From contig JBMNTU010000059.1 of NCBI GenBank assembly GCA_050945895.1, positions 1 through 15,681 of the forward strand: a stretch of DNA of 15,681 nucleotides, read 5' to 3'. Source of the stretch: JBMNTU01 sp050945895. Lineage in GTDB: Bacteria; Bacillota; Clostridia; Christensenellales; Christensenellaceae. The notes under the pieces were generated by a model, which had not been told where the DNA came from, did no database searches, and worked only from the letters and a program-made list of their open reading frames with translations. Of the stretch, positions 1 through 8,220 are shown one piece after another (within the stretch, counting starts at the first letter, position 1; every line of letters begins with the position of its first letter). Made by a program: the position numbers and the translations under genes.

Positions 1-1284
1 ACGGATATTATTCTGGGCGGAAATGCCGACTATATGGCACGGAACGAAATGCGCGCAGACGGCATGGAGGACGAGCTTATAGAGCAGGCGGTGAGCCATG
101 CGGCAACGGAGGATGCGGCAGTTTTGGAGGCGCGGAAGACCTATGGCGAATTGCTTGCAAAACACAAGCAGGTAACGGACAAGGAGCACGACGAGGTTGT
201 TGGGCTGGGGGGGCTTTTCATTATTGGTACAGAGCGGCATGAATCCCGCCGGATCGATAACCAGCTGCGCGGCCGTTCCGGCCGGCAGGGCGACCCAGGC
301 ACCTCCAAATTTTTTATTGCCCTTGAAGACGACCTGATGCGCCTTTTTGGCGGAGAGCGAATACAGATGGTTATGGAACGTCTGTCGAGCGATGACGATA
401 TGCCGCTGCAATACGGGATGCTTTCCAAGCAAATTGAAAACGCGCAGAAGAAGATTGAGGGAAACAACTTCAGTATCCGTAAGCATGTGCTGGATTATGA
501 TGATGTTATGAACAAACAGCGCGAGATCATCTACGGCCAGCGGCGGCAGGTTTTGATGGGCGACGATGTTTCGGAATACGTGAAAACGATGATCCATACG
601 CTTACAGAAAGCGCGATCGATACCTATTGCCCCAAAGGCAAGTATGCCGAAGAATGGGACTGGGATGATTTATATGCCTATTTTGAGCGAACATTTGCGC
701 TGAAGGTGGAGCGATTTACGGATGAGCAAAAAGAACATGCGGAGCGTTCGGAACTGAAAGACAAGCTCGATAAAGCGGTGGACGCCGTATACCAGGTCAA
801 GGAAAAGGAAATGACGGACGCCGGCTACGACATGCGCACAGTGGAGCGCATGATTCTCCTTCGCGTGGTGGATTCTAAGTGGATGGACCACATAGACAAT
901 ATGGACCAGTTTCGACGGGGCATTGGGCTGCGGGCGCTGGGGCAGCGGAATCCGATCAACGAATACCGGATGGAAGGGTTCGATATGTTCGACGAGATGG
1001 TGGCCAGCATACGTGAAGAAACAGTACGCATGCTGTACCACGTTCGTGTAGAGAGCAAGGTGGAACAGCGCGAGGTAAAGGATTTGCGCGCCAATGTAGA
1101 TGCGGACGGCAACCCGGTGATGATAAACGTGCGTGCGCGCTCAGCCAAGGGCAATACGCGTACAAACGCCAATGCTGGCGAAGCAAAAACGCCTGTGCGG
1201 GTAGAGAAGACGGTGGGAAGAAATGCGCCCTGCCCATGCGGAAGCGGCAAAAAGTATAAAAACTGTTGCGGAAAAATCAGTTAG
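1..1284 (+). CDS. secA: Preprotein translocase ATPase SecA, C-terminal half (5' end outside window)
   Basis: SecA is the cytoplasmic motor ATPase that drives preproteins through the SecYEG channel. The reading frame is open from base 1, and its first residues (TDIILGGNADYMA) match the conserved SecA segment leading out of the second helicase lobe, so the gene starts left of the window. Next come helicase motif VI (NQLRGRSGRQGDPG, around 261-302), the helical scaffold and wing region (KHVLDYDDVMNKQREIIY), and the conserved WMDHIDNMDQFRRGIGLRALGQ-type two-helix segment. A low-complexity linker follows. The protein ends in a SEC-C zinc-binding tail, GRNAPCPCGSGKKYKNCCG, with the CxC...CC ligands intact. 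About 427 codons are visible of the roughly 800-950 usual for the family. In many Bacillota prfB follows secA; here it does not. No convincing terminator is visible after the stop codon. Confidence 0.97.
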   Translation, partial: TDIILGGNADYMARNEMRADGMEDELIEQAVSHAATEDAAVLEARKTYGELLAKHKQVTDKEHDEVVGLGGLFIIGTERHESRRIDNQLRGRSGRQGDPGTSKFFIALEDDLMRLFGGERIQMVMERLSSDDDMPLQYGMLSKQIENAQKKIEGNNFSIRKHVLDYDDVMNKQREIIYGQRRQVLMGDDVSEYVKTMIHTLTESAIDTYCPKGKYAEEWDWDDLYAYFERTFALKVERFTDEQKEHAERSELKDKLDKAVDAVYQVKEKEMTDAGYDMRTVERMILLRVVDSKWMDHIDNMDQFRRGIGLRALGQRNPINEYRMEGFDMFDEMVASIREETVRMLYHVRVESKVEQREVKDLRANVDADGNPVMINVRARSAKGNTRTNANAGEAKTPVRVEKTVGRNAPCPCGSGKKYKNCCGKIS

Positions 1285-1322
1285 TCGGCATTGTAAAACT
1301 GCCTGTTGCCAGGGGGAGCTGG

Positions 1323-1388
1323 ATGCAGGATTATTTTAGCAAAACAAGGGACATTCCAAGTGGGGCGATTTTGTATATATTCCCTTAA
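1323..1388 (+). CDS. Possible 21-residue peptide after secA
   Basis: A 21-codon ORF (MQDYFSKTRDIP... ending in YIFP) starts with ATG four to six bases after a strong purine-rich site, AGGGGGAG at 1311-1318. It lies in the gap between secA and the sensor kinase, 38 bp after the secA stop, so it would be read on the secA transcript. I recognise no family. It is short enough to occur by chance, and the spacing to the ribosome binding site is tight. Read it as a candidate small protein or a translated leader only. Confidence 0.2.
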   Translation: MQDYFSKTRDIPSGAILYIFP

Positions 1389-1424
1389 CAAACGCCTCGT
1401 TTCGTTTCTTTTCGGCGCGGTGTG

Positions 1425-1433
1425 TGGTATACT
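1425..1433 (+). promoter_or_regulatory. Extended -10 promoter of the hybrid kinase gene
   Basis: TGG-TATACT forms an extended -10 element (TGn + 5/6 match to TATAAT). There is no good -35 box; the hexamer 17 bp upstream is TTTCTT. Transcription would start near 1440, giving a leader of about 60 nt to the TTG start at 1502. The element lies inside the longest open frame, which argues against the upstream GTG at 1424 as the start codon. Confidence 0.5.
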
Positions 1434-1501
1434 ATAGCTGGCCTTCCATAGCAGATGGCGCGGCATGGTGGATGGCCTCCGGGGGGAAGGGGACTGGTTT
1501 T

Positions 1502-4500
1502 TTGAACAACGTCGATGGAAAAAAAGAAAAAACGAACCGGCGCGGGAAAAAAGGATATTCTGCTGCCGATATCAATGCGCATTTTATGCGCTCTTTTGAC
1601 GTTATCGTAAAGCACGCAAAAATAGGCCTTTGGGAGTGGAACCTTTTGGCTGGAGAGGTTGTTTACAGCCCAGTATGGGAAGAAATATTAGGGTATGAAC
1701 CGGGTGAGCTTGTTTCGGCGGAGGAGACATGGCAAAAAGTGGTTCTGCCTGAAGACCTTGCGTATGTAAACCGTTCGATACAGGAATACCTGGAAGGTAA
1801 GGCCGATGGTTATGAAGCCGAGTTTCGTATGGTGCAAAAAGACGGTACGGTAATTTGGGTGCAGGATACGGCGCTGATAACAGCGTGGGACAGCGATGGA
1901 ACGCCCAGCACGTTGCTGGGGGAACTGCGGGATATCACACGCATCAAAAGTATGGAGCAAAAGCTTAAAGACAAGAGCGAAGTACTTGACTTTGCAATTG
2001 CTGCGACAGGAATTGGGGTGTACGACTGGGATATTGCCAACAACAGGGTAGACTATAACGACGAGCTTCTGACGATGTTGGGGTATGCTCGGGGAGAGAT
2101 TTCCGGCACGCCGGAAGAATGGGAAAGTTTTATACACCCAGAAGACCAGAAAAAGGCAAGTACGCCGATCGATGCATACATTCGGGGGAAGAACGACAGC
2201 TACAGGCGGGAGATTCGTGTACGGCGAAAAGACGGGCGCTACCTGTGGATGGCGGACAGCGGCCGCATTGTGGAGTGGGATGAGGACGAAAAACCCAAGC
2301 GCCTGATTGGCGGGCACCTGAACATCGATAAGCTAAAGCGGGCCGAAGAAGCGACCAGAGACGCTTTAAGGGAAAATGAGCGATACAGCGAACAGCTGAT
2401 GGAAGAGATACAGACAAAGACGATTAAGCTGCACGAATTTGAGAGCATAAACGATGCGGTAATGGACGCAAATCCGTATATTTGTGTGATCTGGGATGAA
2501 AATATCCGGCCGATCGACTGCAATCCGGCAACGCTCAAATTTTTTGGGTATGACGATAAAGAAAAGCTGCTTGCAGATATGCTGCCGATGGTGGCGGCCG
2601 CGTTGCCTAAATACCAGCCGAACGGCGAAAGATCCAGGGGAATTATGGCGCGGTTCGACGAAGCGGTTCAAACGGGAAGCTGTGAGTTTGAAACAGAGTT
2701 TGAGTTTAACGACCAACGAATACCGTTTCGGGGGATTTTCAAAAAAATCGATTATAACCATTCGTTTGCGATCGTTGCATATATGATAGACCTTCGGTCG
2801 CTCAAGGAAGCGAAAAACGAAATCATGCGGCAGGACAACCTGCTTAAGGCGGTCAATACGGCGGCTTCCATACTGATGGACGCCGAACCGGAGGTGTTTG
2901 ACACTGCGATATTCAACGCCTTGCAGGAACTGGGCAGAACCGTGCAGGTAGACCGGATGTATATCTGGGAGAATTATGTGGAAGGCGACGAAGCCTGGTG
3001 CCGTCAGATATACGAATGGTCGGAAGGCGCCGAACCGCAGCAGGGCAAGGAGATTACAGCGGGAATCCCCTATTCGGCGGTTCCTTATTGGTATGAAGAA
3101 ATGGGGGAAGGGCGGGCAATTAACGCATACGTCCGGAATTTGCCCAAAGAAGAACGCGAAGTGTTGGAACCGCAGGGGGTTATTTCCATTCTGGTGATCC
3201 CGGTATTCCTGCACGGCGATTTTTGGGGATTTGTCGGGTTTGACGATTGTTCCAAAGACAGGGTCTACTCCCATATGGAAGAGGGTGTGCTTCACTCGGG
3301 CGCCATGATTATGGTTTCGGCAATACTTCGCAACGATATGATGGAAAACCTGATTGAGGCAAAGGAAGTGGCGCTGGCGAATACCCGTGCAAAAACACGC
3401 TTCCTTGCTAATATGAGCCACGAGATCCGCACGCCCATGAATGCGATTATTGGCATGAACGCCATTGCACAAAAAACGAATGACCTGGCAAAGATCCAAT
3501 ACTGCATGCATAAAATTGAAGGGGCTTCTGGACAGCTTTTAAGCATCATCAACGATATACTGGATATGTCAAAAATAGAGGCAGACAAGCTGGAGCTGGT
3601 GCCGCACGAGTTCAGCTTCGAAAAAATGATGCAAAATGTGTTTAATGTCATCAATGTCAAGGTAGAGGAAAAGCACCAGAATTTTACGTTCGATTTCAAG
3701 GATGTATTGGGCAGGAATATTATCAGCGACGACCTGCGCCTGTCGCAGGTATTTATCAACCTGTTGACAAACGCGGTAAAATTCACGCCGGATGGCGGCG
3801 ATATCAACCTGCTTGTTAAAAAGGTATCGGAAGATGGAAAAAAGGAACGGCTGCATGTAGAAGTCAGGGATTCGGGGATAGGGATGTCTGAAGAAGAGCA
3901 GCAAAAGCTGTTTACTTCGTTCGAACAGGCGGACAGCAGCATTACGCGCCGATTTGGCGGAACGGGGCTGGGTCTGGCAATTTGCAAGTCTATTGTTACG
4001 CTGATGAATGGGGATATTTGGGTAAACAGCGCTCCGGGAGAAGGCTCTACATTTTTATTTGAAGTGGAAGTGGGCATTGGAGGAGAGGCAGCAAGCCCGA
4101 ATAGAAGCAGTACGCTGCGGGATAATCTTAAAATATTGGTTGTGGACGACAACGAGGACGTACGGATCTATTTCCGCGATATTTTAGATAGCTTTGCAAT
4201 GAGCTGCGATATTGCCGAAAATGGGCAGCAGGCAGTGGAATTTGTGCAAAAGGCAAAAGAACAGGGTGAATATTACGACCTTATTTTTATCGATTGGAAG
4301 ATGCCGGGCATAAGCGGTGTGGCAGCCGCAAGCGAAATACGCAGGATTACGCAGGGCGAGGGTGAAATCGTATTGATTTCGGTCGCGGACTGGACAGATG
4401 TAGAGCAGGAAGCAAAAAGTGCAGGAATTACGCAGTTTCTTGCAAAGCCGGTGCGGCCATCCGTCTTGTTTAATACGATTTTGGAGCTGACGGAGCGTCC

Positions 4501-4933
4501 GGAAATAGATATGCAGGATAAGTATGCTAAAAACCATGACAGGTGGAAGGGAAGGCACATCCTGCTGGCAGAGGATATTGAAATCAACCGGGAGATTATT
4601 CACAGCATACTGGATGATACGGGCGTGAAAATTGATAGCGCGGAAAACGGCGCAAAAGCGGTAGAAATGTTTGCGGAAAATAGCGCAAAATACGACCTGA
4701 TTTTGATGGATATCCAGATGCCTGAAATGGACGGGCTGGCGGCAACAGAAAAGATCCGCAGCCTTGATTTGAAAGAGGCTGTAGAAATCCCGATTATTGC
4801 AATGACGGCCAATGCGTTTAAGGAGGATATAGCAGACTGCCTGCGAAGCGGAATGAACGACCATATTGCAAAGCCGGTTGACATAGATGCACTGATGCAA
4901 AAATTATCGGGATATTTGGATATGAAAAAATAA
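1502..4933 (+). CDS. Hybrid sensor histidine kinase, PAS-PAS-PAS-GAF-HisKA-HATPase-REC-REC
   Basis: This is a soluble signal-sensing kinase of about 1143 residues with no transmembrane segment. Numbering is from the TTG at 1502. Three PAS domains lie at about 34-150, 162-277 and 313-432; the first two have the PAS_3-like WEW/YDWD start. A GAF domain covers about 450-605. The HisKA H-box is FLANMSHEIRTPMNAI with the phospho-accepting His640 (3419-3421). The ATPase domain shows the N box (NLLTNAVKFTPDGG), G1 (DSGIGM) and G2 (FGGTGLGLAI). Two receivers follow: VVDDNED with phospho-Asp931 (FIDWKMPG), and LLAEDIEINR with phospho-Asp1070 (LMDIQMPEMDG). Both keep the lysine (FLAKPV, HIAKPVD). No HPt domain is present, so a separate HPt protein would be needed for a full relay. 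The TTG start is chosen because GGGGGGAAGGGG (1481-1492) lies just upstream; a GTG at 1424 sits in the promoter. The ligand is unknown. The downstream REC-HD-GYP gene is the obvious candidate partner. Confidence 0.93.
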   Translation: MNNVDGKKEKTNRRGKKGYSAADINAHFMRSFDVIVKHAKIGLWEWNLLAGEVVYSPVWEEILGYEPGELVSAEETWQKVVLPEDLAYVNRSIQEYLEGKADGYEAEFRMVQKDGTVIWVQDTALITAWDSDGTPSTLLGELRDITRIKSMEQKLKDKSEVLDFAIAATGIGVYDWDIANNRVDYNDELLTMLGYARGEISGTPEEWESFIHPEDQKKASTPIDAYIRGKNDSYRREIRVRRKDGRYLWMADSGRIVEWDEDEKPKRLIGGHLNIDKLKRAEEATRDALRENERYSEQLMEEIQTKTIKLHEFESINDAVMDANPYICVIWDENIRPIDCNPATLKFFGYDDKEKLLADMLPMVAAALPKYQPNGERSRGIMARFDEAVQTGSCEFETEFEFNDQRIPFRGIFKKIDYNHSFAIVAYMIDLRSLKEAKNEIMRQDNLLKAVNTAASILMDAEPEVFDTAIFNALQELGRTVQVDRMYIWENYVEGDEAWCRQIYEWSEGAEPQQGKEITAGIPYSAVPYWYEEMGEGRAINAYVRNLPKEEREVLEPQGVISILVIPVFLHGDFWGFVGFDDCSKDRVYSHMEEGVLHSGAMIMVSAILRNDMMENLIEAKEVALANTRAKTRFLANMSHEIRTPMNAIIGMNAIAQKTNDLAKIQYCMHKIEGASGQLLSIINDILDMSKIEADKLELVPHEFSFEKMMQNVFNVINVKVEEKHQNFTFDFKDVLGRNIISDDLRLSQVFINLLTNAVKFTPDGGDINLLVKKVSEDGKKERLHVEVRDSGIGMSEEEQQKLFTSFEQADSSITRRFGGTGLGLAICKSIVTLMNGDIWVNSAPGEGSTFLFEVEVGIGGEAASPNRSSTLRDNLKILVVDDNEDVRIYFRDILDSFAMSCDIAENGQQAVEFVQKAKEQGEYYDLIFIDWKMPGISGVAAASEIRRITQGEGEIVLISVADWTDVEQEAKSAGITQFLAKPVRPSVLFNTILELTERPEIDMQDKYAKNHDRWKGRHILLAEDIEINREIIHSILDDTGVKIDSAENGAKAVEMFAENSAKYDLILMDIQMPEMDGLAATEKIRSLDLKEAVEIPIIAMTANAFKEDIADCLRSGMNDHIAKPVDIDALMQKLSGYLDMKK

Positions 4934-4981
4934 CAATTTGATGAACATCGTTAAAAAATGTGAAATATTTATCGATATGAA

Positions 4982-5010
4982 TTGTATCGGATGCTATTTG
5001 CTGGTACAAT
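4982..5010 (+). promoter_or_regulatory. Predicted sigma-A promoter of the HD-GYP gene
   Basis: The -35 box is TTGTAT (4982-4987) and the -10 box is TACAAT (5005-5010), with an exact 17 bp spacer. A TG one base before the -10 box gives an extended -10. Transcription would start near 5017, only about 24 nt before the TTG start. The gene can therefore be expressed separately from the kinase upstream. Confidence 0.65.
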
Positions 5011-5040
5011 AATAAAGAATAATGAAAGGACATACGAGAA

Positions 5041-6144
5041 TTGGATTCCAAAAGGGCAGGGAAACTTCTGGTGGTCGATGATATTGAGCTCAACAGGCTC
5101 ATTTTGACCGAATTGTTCAATGAAGACTACGAAGTACTGGAAGCAGAAAACGGCGCGCAGGCATTGGAACTCATCGATGAATACAGGGATGAGCTTGCAA
5201 TCGTGTTGTTGGATATTGTTATGCCCGTTATGGACGGGTTTGAGGTACTCCAGGAAATGAACAAGACCGGGCTTATTAAAACAATTCCGGTAATATTGAT
5301 CACTGGCGAAAACGACGATGAAAAGGCGCTTAAAGGGTATGGATTGGGTGTTTCGGATTTGGTGAACAAGCCGTTTAACTCGGATATCGTGTATAAGCGT
5401 GTACAAAACGTAATAGACCTGTACGAACACAGGCACAACCTGGAGCAAAAGCTGCAGGAGCAAAAAGAGATGTTGGACAAGCAGGAGCAGCGGCTTCGGC
5501 AGTCTAACCAGTTTGTTATCGATGCACTTTCCACAACCGTTGAGTTTAGGGACTGCGAATCGGGCGAACATATAAAACGAATTCGTACGCTGACAAAAAT
5601 ATTGCTGGAAAAGGCAAAGGTCTATTACCCGCTGACAGAGCAGGAAATAGAGGCGATTTCCGGCGCTTCGGCCATGCATGATATTGGAAAGATTGCAATT
5701 CCCGACTCAATTCTGTTAAAGCCGGGGCGGCTTACCGATGAAGAGTTTGAGATTATGAAAACGCATACCACGCGCGGGTGCGATATTTTGTCCAGCCTCA
5801 ACTACACGCAGGATAAAGAATATTTTAAATATTGCTACGAAATTTGCCGTCACCACCACGAACGCTGGGATGGCAGGGGGTACCCGGACGGCCTGAAGGG
5901 CGATGAGATATCTATTTGGGCGCAGGCGACCTCGCTGGCGGACGTGTACGATGCGCTTACGGCAAAACGCGTGTACAAAGATGCATTTACACACGAGCAG
6001 GCGGTACAGATGATTCTGAATGGAGAGTGCGGCGTGTTTAACCCGAAGCTTTTAGAGTGCTTTATGGAAGTGAAGGACACGCTCAACGAGAAGGTCAAAG
6101 AAATAGAAGCACCGACAGAGGACGAAGCAAGCGTTGGAAGTTGA
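5041..6144 (+). CDS. Response regulator with HD-GYP domain (predicted cyclic-di-GMP phosphodiesterase)
   Basis: The protein has 367 residues and a REC + coiled coil + HD-GYP layout, like RpfG-type regulators. REC (about 5-120) has LLVVDDIELNR, phospho-Asp58 (LLDIVMPVMDG), the conserved Thr (LITGEND) and Lys (NKPFNSD). A Gln/Glu-rich helix at about 125-160 links it to HD-GYP (about 165-345). That domain carries His213-Asp214 (HDIGKIAIPD), ILLKPGRLT, the HHHERWDGRGYPDGLKG signature with Gly280-Tyr281-Pro282, and DVYDALTAKRVYK. All metal-ligand motifs look intact, so an active c-di-GMP hydrolase is likely. The start is TTG at 5041 with AAAGGA (5025-5030) ten bases upstream; no ATG fits before REC. 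Its receiver start (DDIELNR) resembles the second receiver of the kinase upstream (EDIEINR). The pair is probably functionally linked, which is inference from position and similarity. Confidence 0.93.
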   Translation: MDSKRAGKLLVVDDIELNRLILTELFNEDYEVLEAENGAQALELIDEYRDELAIVLLDIVMPVMDGFEVLQEMNKTGLIKTIPVILITGENDDEKALKGYGLGVSDLVNKPFNSDIVYKRVQNVIDLYEHRHNLEQKLQEQKEMLDKQEQRLRQSNQFVIDALSTTVEFRDCESGEHIKRIRTLTKILLEKAKVYYPLTEQEIEAISGASAMHDIGKIAIPDSILLKPGRLTDEEFEIMKTHTTRGCDILSSLNYTQDKEYFKYCYEICRHHHERWDGRGYPDGLKGDEISIWAQATSLADVYDALTAKRVYKDAFTHEQAVQMILNGECGVFNPKLLECFMEVKDTLNEKVKEIEAPTEDEASVGS

Positions 6145-6161
6145 AAGGACATTGGTGTTTA

Positions 6162-6200
6162 AAGAGGTTTTCGGAAATACGATTTCTGAAGGCCTTTTTT
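6162..6200 (+). terminator. Rho-independent terminator after the HD-GYP gene
   Basis: Arms 6162-6178 and 6182-6198 can pair over 17 positions with no bulge, using four G-U pairs, around a 3-nt ACG loop. The right arm runs into TTTTTT. It lies 17 bp after the HD-GYP stop codon. Confidence 0.85.
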
Positions 6201-6550
6201 GTTGCCGGCCGATATTAAGGGCCTAAATAATGCAGAGGCCTGTGCAAATAAGGATAGTATTCTTCGAGCGTTGTGATGACATAAAATGGGTACATGAAGA
6301 GGTGCACCACCCGTGCTGTCGAGCTGATAGGACAGGCGTGTCTTTAAAACGATAGGAAACTCGTATATACGATCGTTTTCCATGGGACTGGGAACGGAAA
6401 GAACGGTCAGTTGTATTTTTTTGCATCTTCAGATGAAATTGGGAGCATAAAGAGTTACCTCGCGTGATTGACAGCGGAACAAATAAACGAACCTCCCACA
6501 AAAGTATCTGCTGAACACAAAAAGTGAGGGATAAGCGAATTGTCCGCTGA
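6201..6550. other. Intergenic stretch without a convincing gene
   Basis: About 350 bp lie between the HD-GYP terminator and the terminator of the yjfB-like gene. Open frames here are short, have no family resemblance and lack a promoter. Visible structure: inverted repeat AAAACGAT (6346-6353) / ATCGTTTT (6372-6379) enclosing the perfect palindrome CGTATATACG (6362-6371), and an isolated TTGACA at 6468-6473 with no matching -10. It may be spacer, gene remnant or an RNA; the sequence does not decide. Confidence 0.4.
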
Positions 6551-6590
6551 ATAAAAAACAGCATCCTTTAAAATGATGCTGTTTATATTT
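6551..6590 (-). terminator. Terminator of the yjfB-like gene (possibly bidirectional)
   Basis: AAACAGCATC (6556-6565) and GATGCTGTTT (6575-6584) form a perfect 10 bp stem with a 9-nt loop. On the minus strand the stem is followed by a T tract (complement of the A run at 6553-6558), right after the stop codon of the minus-strand gene at 6607. The plus-strand side also has a T-rich flank. Confidence 0.8.
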
Positions 6591-6606
6591 GTTTTGGATG
6601 ACGCAA

Positions 6607-6798
6607 TCAAACGGAAATATCCAAATGCCCGGGAGCCTTTACAGGGTTTGCCTGCATAAAATCGGAAATAAGGATTTGGGCGATTTCTTCCTGTGTGTCC
6701 ATCGTTTGTTTCATAACACCCACCGCAAACTGGCTTTGGATGTCTGCCGCTTTCATTTGTATGCTCATAGCGGCAATATCTACACTACCTATATCCAT
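6607..6798 (-). CDS. YjfB-like small putative motility protein
   Basis: This 63-residue protein starts MDIGSVDIAAMSIQMKAAD and continues with a VGVMKQTMDTQEEIAQILI helix. That is the layout of the YjfB family (putative motility proteins): MDI..., an amphipathic Ser/Ala/Gln helix, then a conserved K..LDTQ/E...A motif. The usual family size is 50-65 residues, so the gene is complete. Biochemical function is not established; the family name rests on association with motility regulons. The start is supported by a very strong site, AAGGAGGGG (6806-6814 on the minus strand), seven bases before ATG. It has its own predicted promoter and terminator, so it can be a single-gene transcript. It lies 90 bp downstream of murA on the same strand, with no functional link visible. 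Confidence 0.75.
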   Translation of the reverse strand: MDIGSVDIAAMSIQMKAADIQSQFAVGVMKQTMDTQEEIAQILISDFMQANPVKAPGHLDISV

Positions 6799-6823
6799 CG
6801 TAAACCCCTCCTTTTATACAAAA

Positions 6824-6852
6824 AGTATACCCCTAATGCAGCCAAAACACAA
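6824..6852 (-). promoter_or_regulatory. Predicted promoter of the yjfB-like gene
   Basis: On the minus strand, TTGTGT (6852-6847) and TATACT (6829-6824) are separated by 17 bp. Transcription would start near 6817, about 20 nt before the ATG, just ahead of the strong ribosome binding site. It does not resemble a sigma-D (flagellar) promoter. Confidence 0.55.
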
Positions 6853-6888
6853 GCAAAATATTTATGAATCTTTTATGGAGACTGCTTG

Positions 6889-8175
6889 CTACAGGTCTTC
6901 CTCTTCGGGTTGTTCTACTTCTTCGCGGCGGATGTCTGCGCCGAGTGAACACAATTTGTCTTCCAGGCGGTCGTAGCCGCGGTCGATGTACTTGATGCTC
7001 TGGATCTCTGTTATTCCGTCTGCCATTAGCCCGGCAACAATAAGTGCTGCCCCCGCCCGGAGGTCTGTCGCGCGGACAGGCGCGCCCGTAAGCTTCTCTA
7101 CGCCTTCCACGACGGCAACACGGTCGTTGATAGTGACCTTTGCGCCCATCCGGCGAATTTCGCTGATGTGCTTAAAGCGGGACTCAAATATGCTTTCTAC
7201 AATTACGCTGGTTCCCTTTGCAGTGGAAAGGAGAACGGTGGTGGGCTGCTGCAGGTCTGTTGGGAAACCGGGATAGGGCATGGTTTTTACTTGCACAGCC
7301 TTGGGCCGCTTATCGCTTTTTACACGGATATAGTCGGCACCCTCCTCTACTTGCACACCCATTTCTATCAGTTTGGCGGAAAGCGCCTCCATGTGGGTGG
7401 GAATTACGTTGTTGATGGTTACGTCGCCCCGGGTTGCTGCTGCACAAATCATCAGCGTACCCGTTTCGATTTGATCGGGGATGATGGAGTAGGTACAGCC
7501 ATGCAGCTTTTCTACACCGGTGATGCGGATGATATCGGTACCGGCTCCTTTGATTTTTGCACCCATGCACACAAGGAAGTTGGCAACGTCGACCACATGC
7601 GGCTCTTTTGCCGCGTTGACAATTGATGTATGCCCCTTCGCCAGGACGGCAGCCAGCATGATATTGATGGTGGCGCCCACCGAGACTACGTCTAGGTAGA
7701 TATCAGAACCGTGCAGGCCGTCTTTTGCAGTCGCCTTAAGCATGCCGTATTCGGCCTTTACGTCGGCGCCCAGCGCTTCCATGCCTTTTATGTGCTGGTC
7801 TATGGGGCGCTGGCCGATAAGGCAGCCGCCCGGAAGGTAGAGCTCCGCATCGCCAAAGCGTGCCATCAGGGCACCCATCAGGTAGTAGGATGCGCGCAAA
7901 CGCTTGACAAGGGGAACGGTAACCTTGCTGGTATAGATGTTGGTCGTGTTTACCGTCATGGTACCGTTGTCTGCAAAATCGACCTCGGCGCCCAGCTCGG
8001 CAAGCAACCGCTTGATAATCTTTACATCGTTGATACGGGGGAGGTTTTCGATAACGCAAACGCCTTCTGCCAGAATGGTGGCAGGCAAAATTGCAACGGC
8101 TGCGTTTTTTGCGCCTGTGACGCTGACGGTGCCCTTAAGAGGCTTGCCGCCCTGTATGACCAGTTTTTCTTCCAT
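6889..8175 (-). CDS. murA: UDP-N-acetylglucosamine 1-carboxyvinyltransferase MurA
   Basis: MurA transfers enolpyruvate from PEP to UDP-GlcNAc, the first committed cytoplasmic step of peptidoglycan synthesis and the fosfomycin target. The protein has 428 residues, the usual length. It starts with the family N-terminus (LVIQGGKPLKGTVSVTGAKN), with the Lys-Asn pair at 23-24. The active-site loop is LPGGCLIGQRPIDQHIKG; the catalytic cysteine is Cys118, so a Cys-to-Asp fosfomycin-resistant form is not seen. YPGFPTDLQ carries the catalytic Asp. The C-terminus (LRAGAALIVAGLMADG, IDRGYDRLEDKLCSLGA) is typical, followed by an acidic tail. The ribosome binding site is weak (AAAAAGG about 14 bases before ATG) while the promoter is near consensus. 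Bacillota often have two MurA paralogues; which one this is cannot be told here. Confidence 0.96.
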   Translation of the reverse strand: MEEKLVIQGGKPLKGTVSVTGAKNAAVAILPATILAEGVCVIENLPRINDVKIIKRLLAELGAEVDFADNGTMTVNTTNIYTSKVTVPLVKRLRASYYLMGALMARFGDAELYLPGGCLIGQRPIDQHIKGMEALGADVKAEYGMLKATAKDGLHGSDIYLDVVSVGATINIMLAAVLAKGHTSIVNAAKEPHVVDVANFLVCMGAKIKGAGTDIIRITGVEKLHGCTYSIIPDQIETGTLMICAAATRGDVTINNVIPTHMEALSAKLIEMGVQVEEGADYIRVKSDKRPKAVQVKTMPYPGFPTDLQQPTTVLLSTAKGTSVIVESIFESRFKHISEIRRMGAKVTINDRVAVVEGVEKLTGAPVRATDLRAGAALIVAGLMADGITEIQSIKYIDRGYDRLEDKLCSLGADIRREEVEQPEEEDL

Positions 8176-8220
8176 ATATATTGAATTTACCTTTTTATCT
8201 AATTTCTGTTTATTTTGTTT

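Noticed and set aside
2366..3511. 381-codon minus-strand open frame opposite the hybrid kinase
   Set aside because: It is antisense to the PAS/GAF region of a clearly coding gene and its translation shows no domain.
6230..6355. 41-codon plus-strand ORF starting MQRPVQIRIV with AAGGG eight bases upstream
   Set aside because: It follows directly after a strong terminator with no promoter, has no family resemblance, and its length is expected by chance.
6223..6564. 113-codon open frame on the minus strand in the gap before the yjfB-like gene
   Set aside because: It starts inside the yjfB-like gene's terminator stem, has no promoter or ribosome binding site, and its composition (many Ser, Cys, Arg, Phe) resembles random translation.
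6850..6888. Possible murA terminator (CAAGCA...TGCTTG)
   Set aside because: Only 6 bp arms with a loop of about 27 nt, AT-rich and overlapping the yjfB-like promoter; too weak to call.
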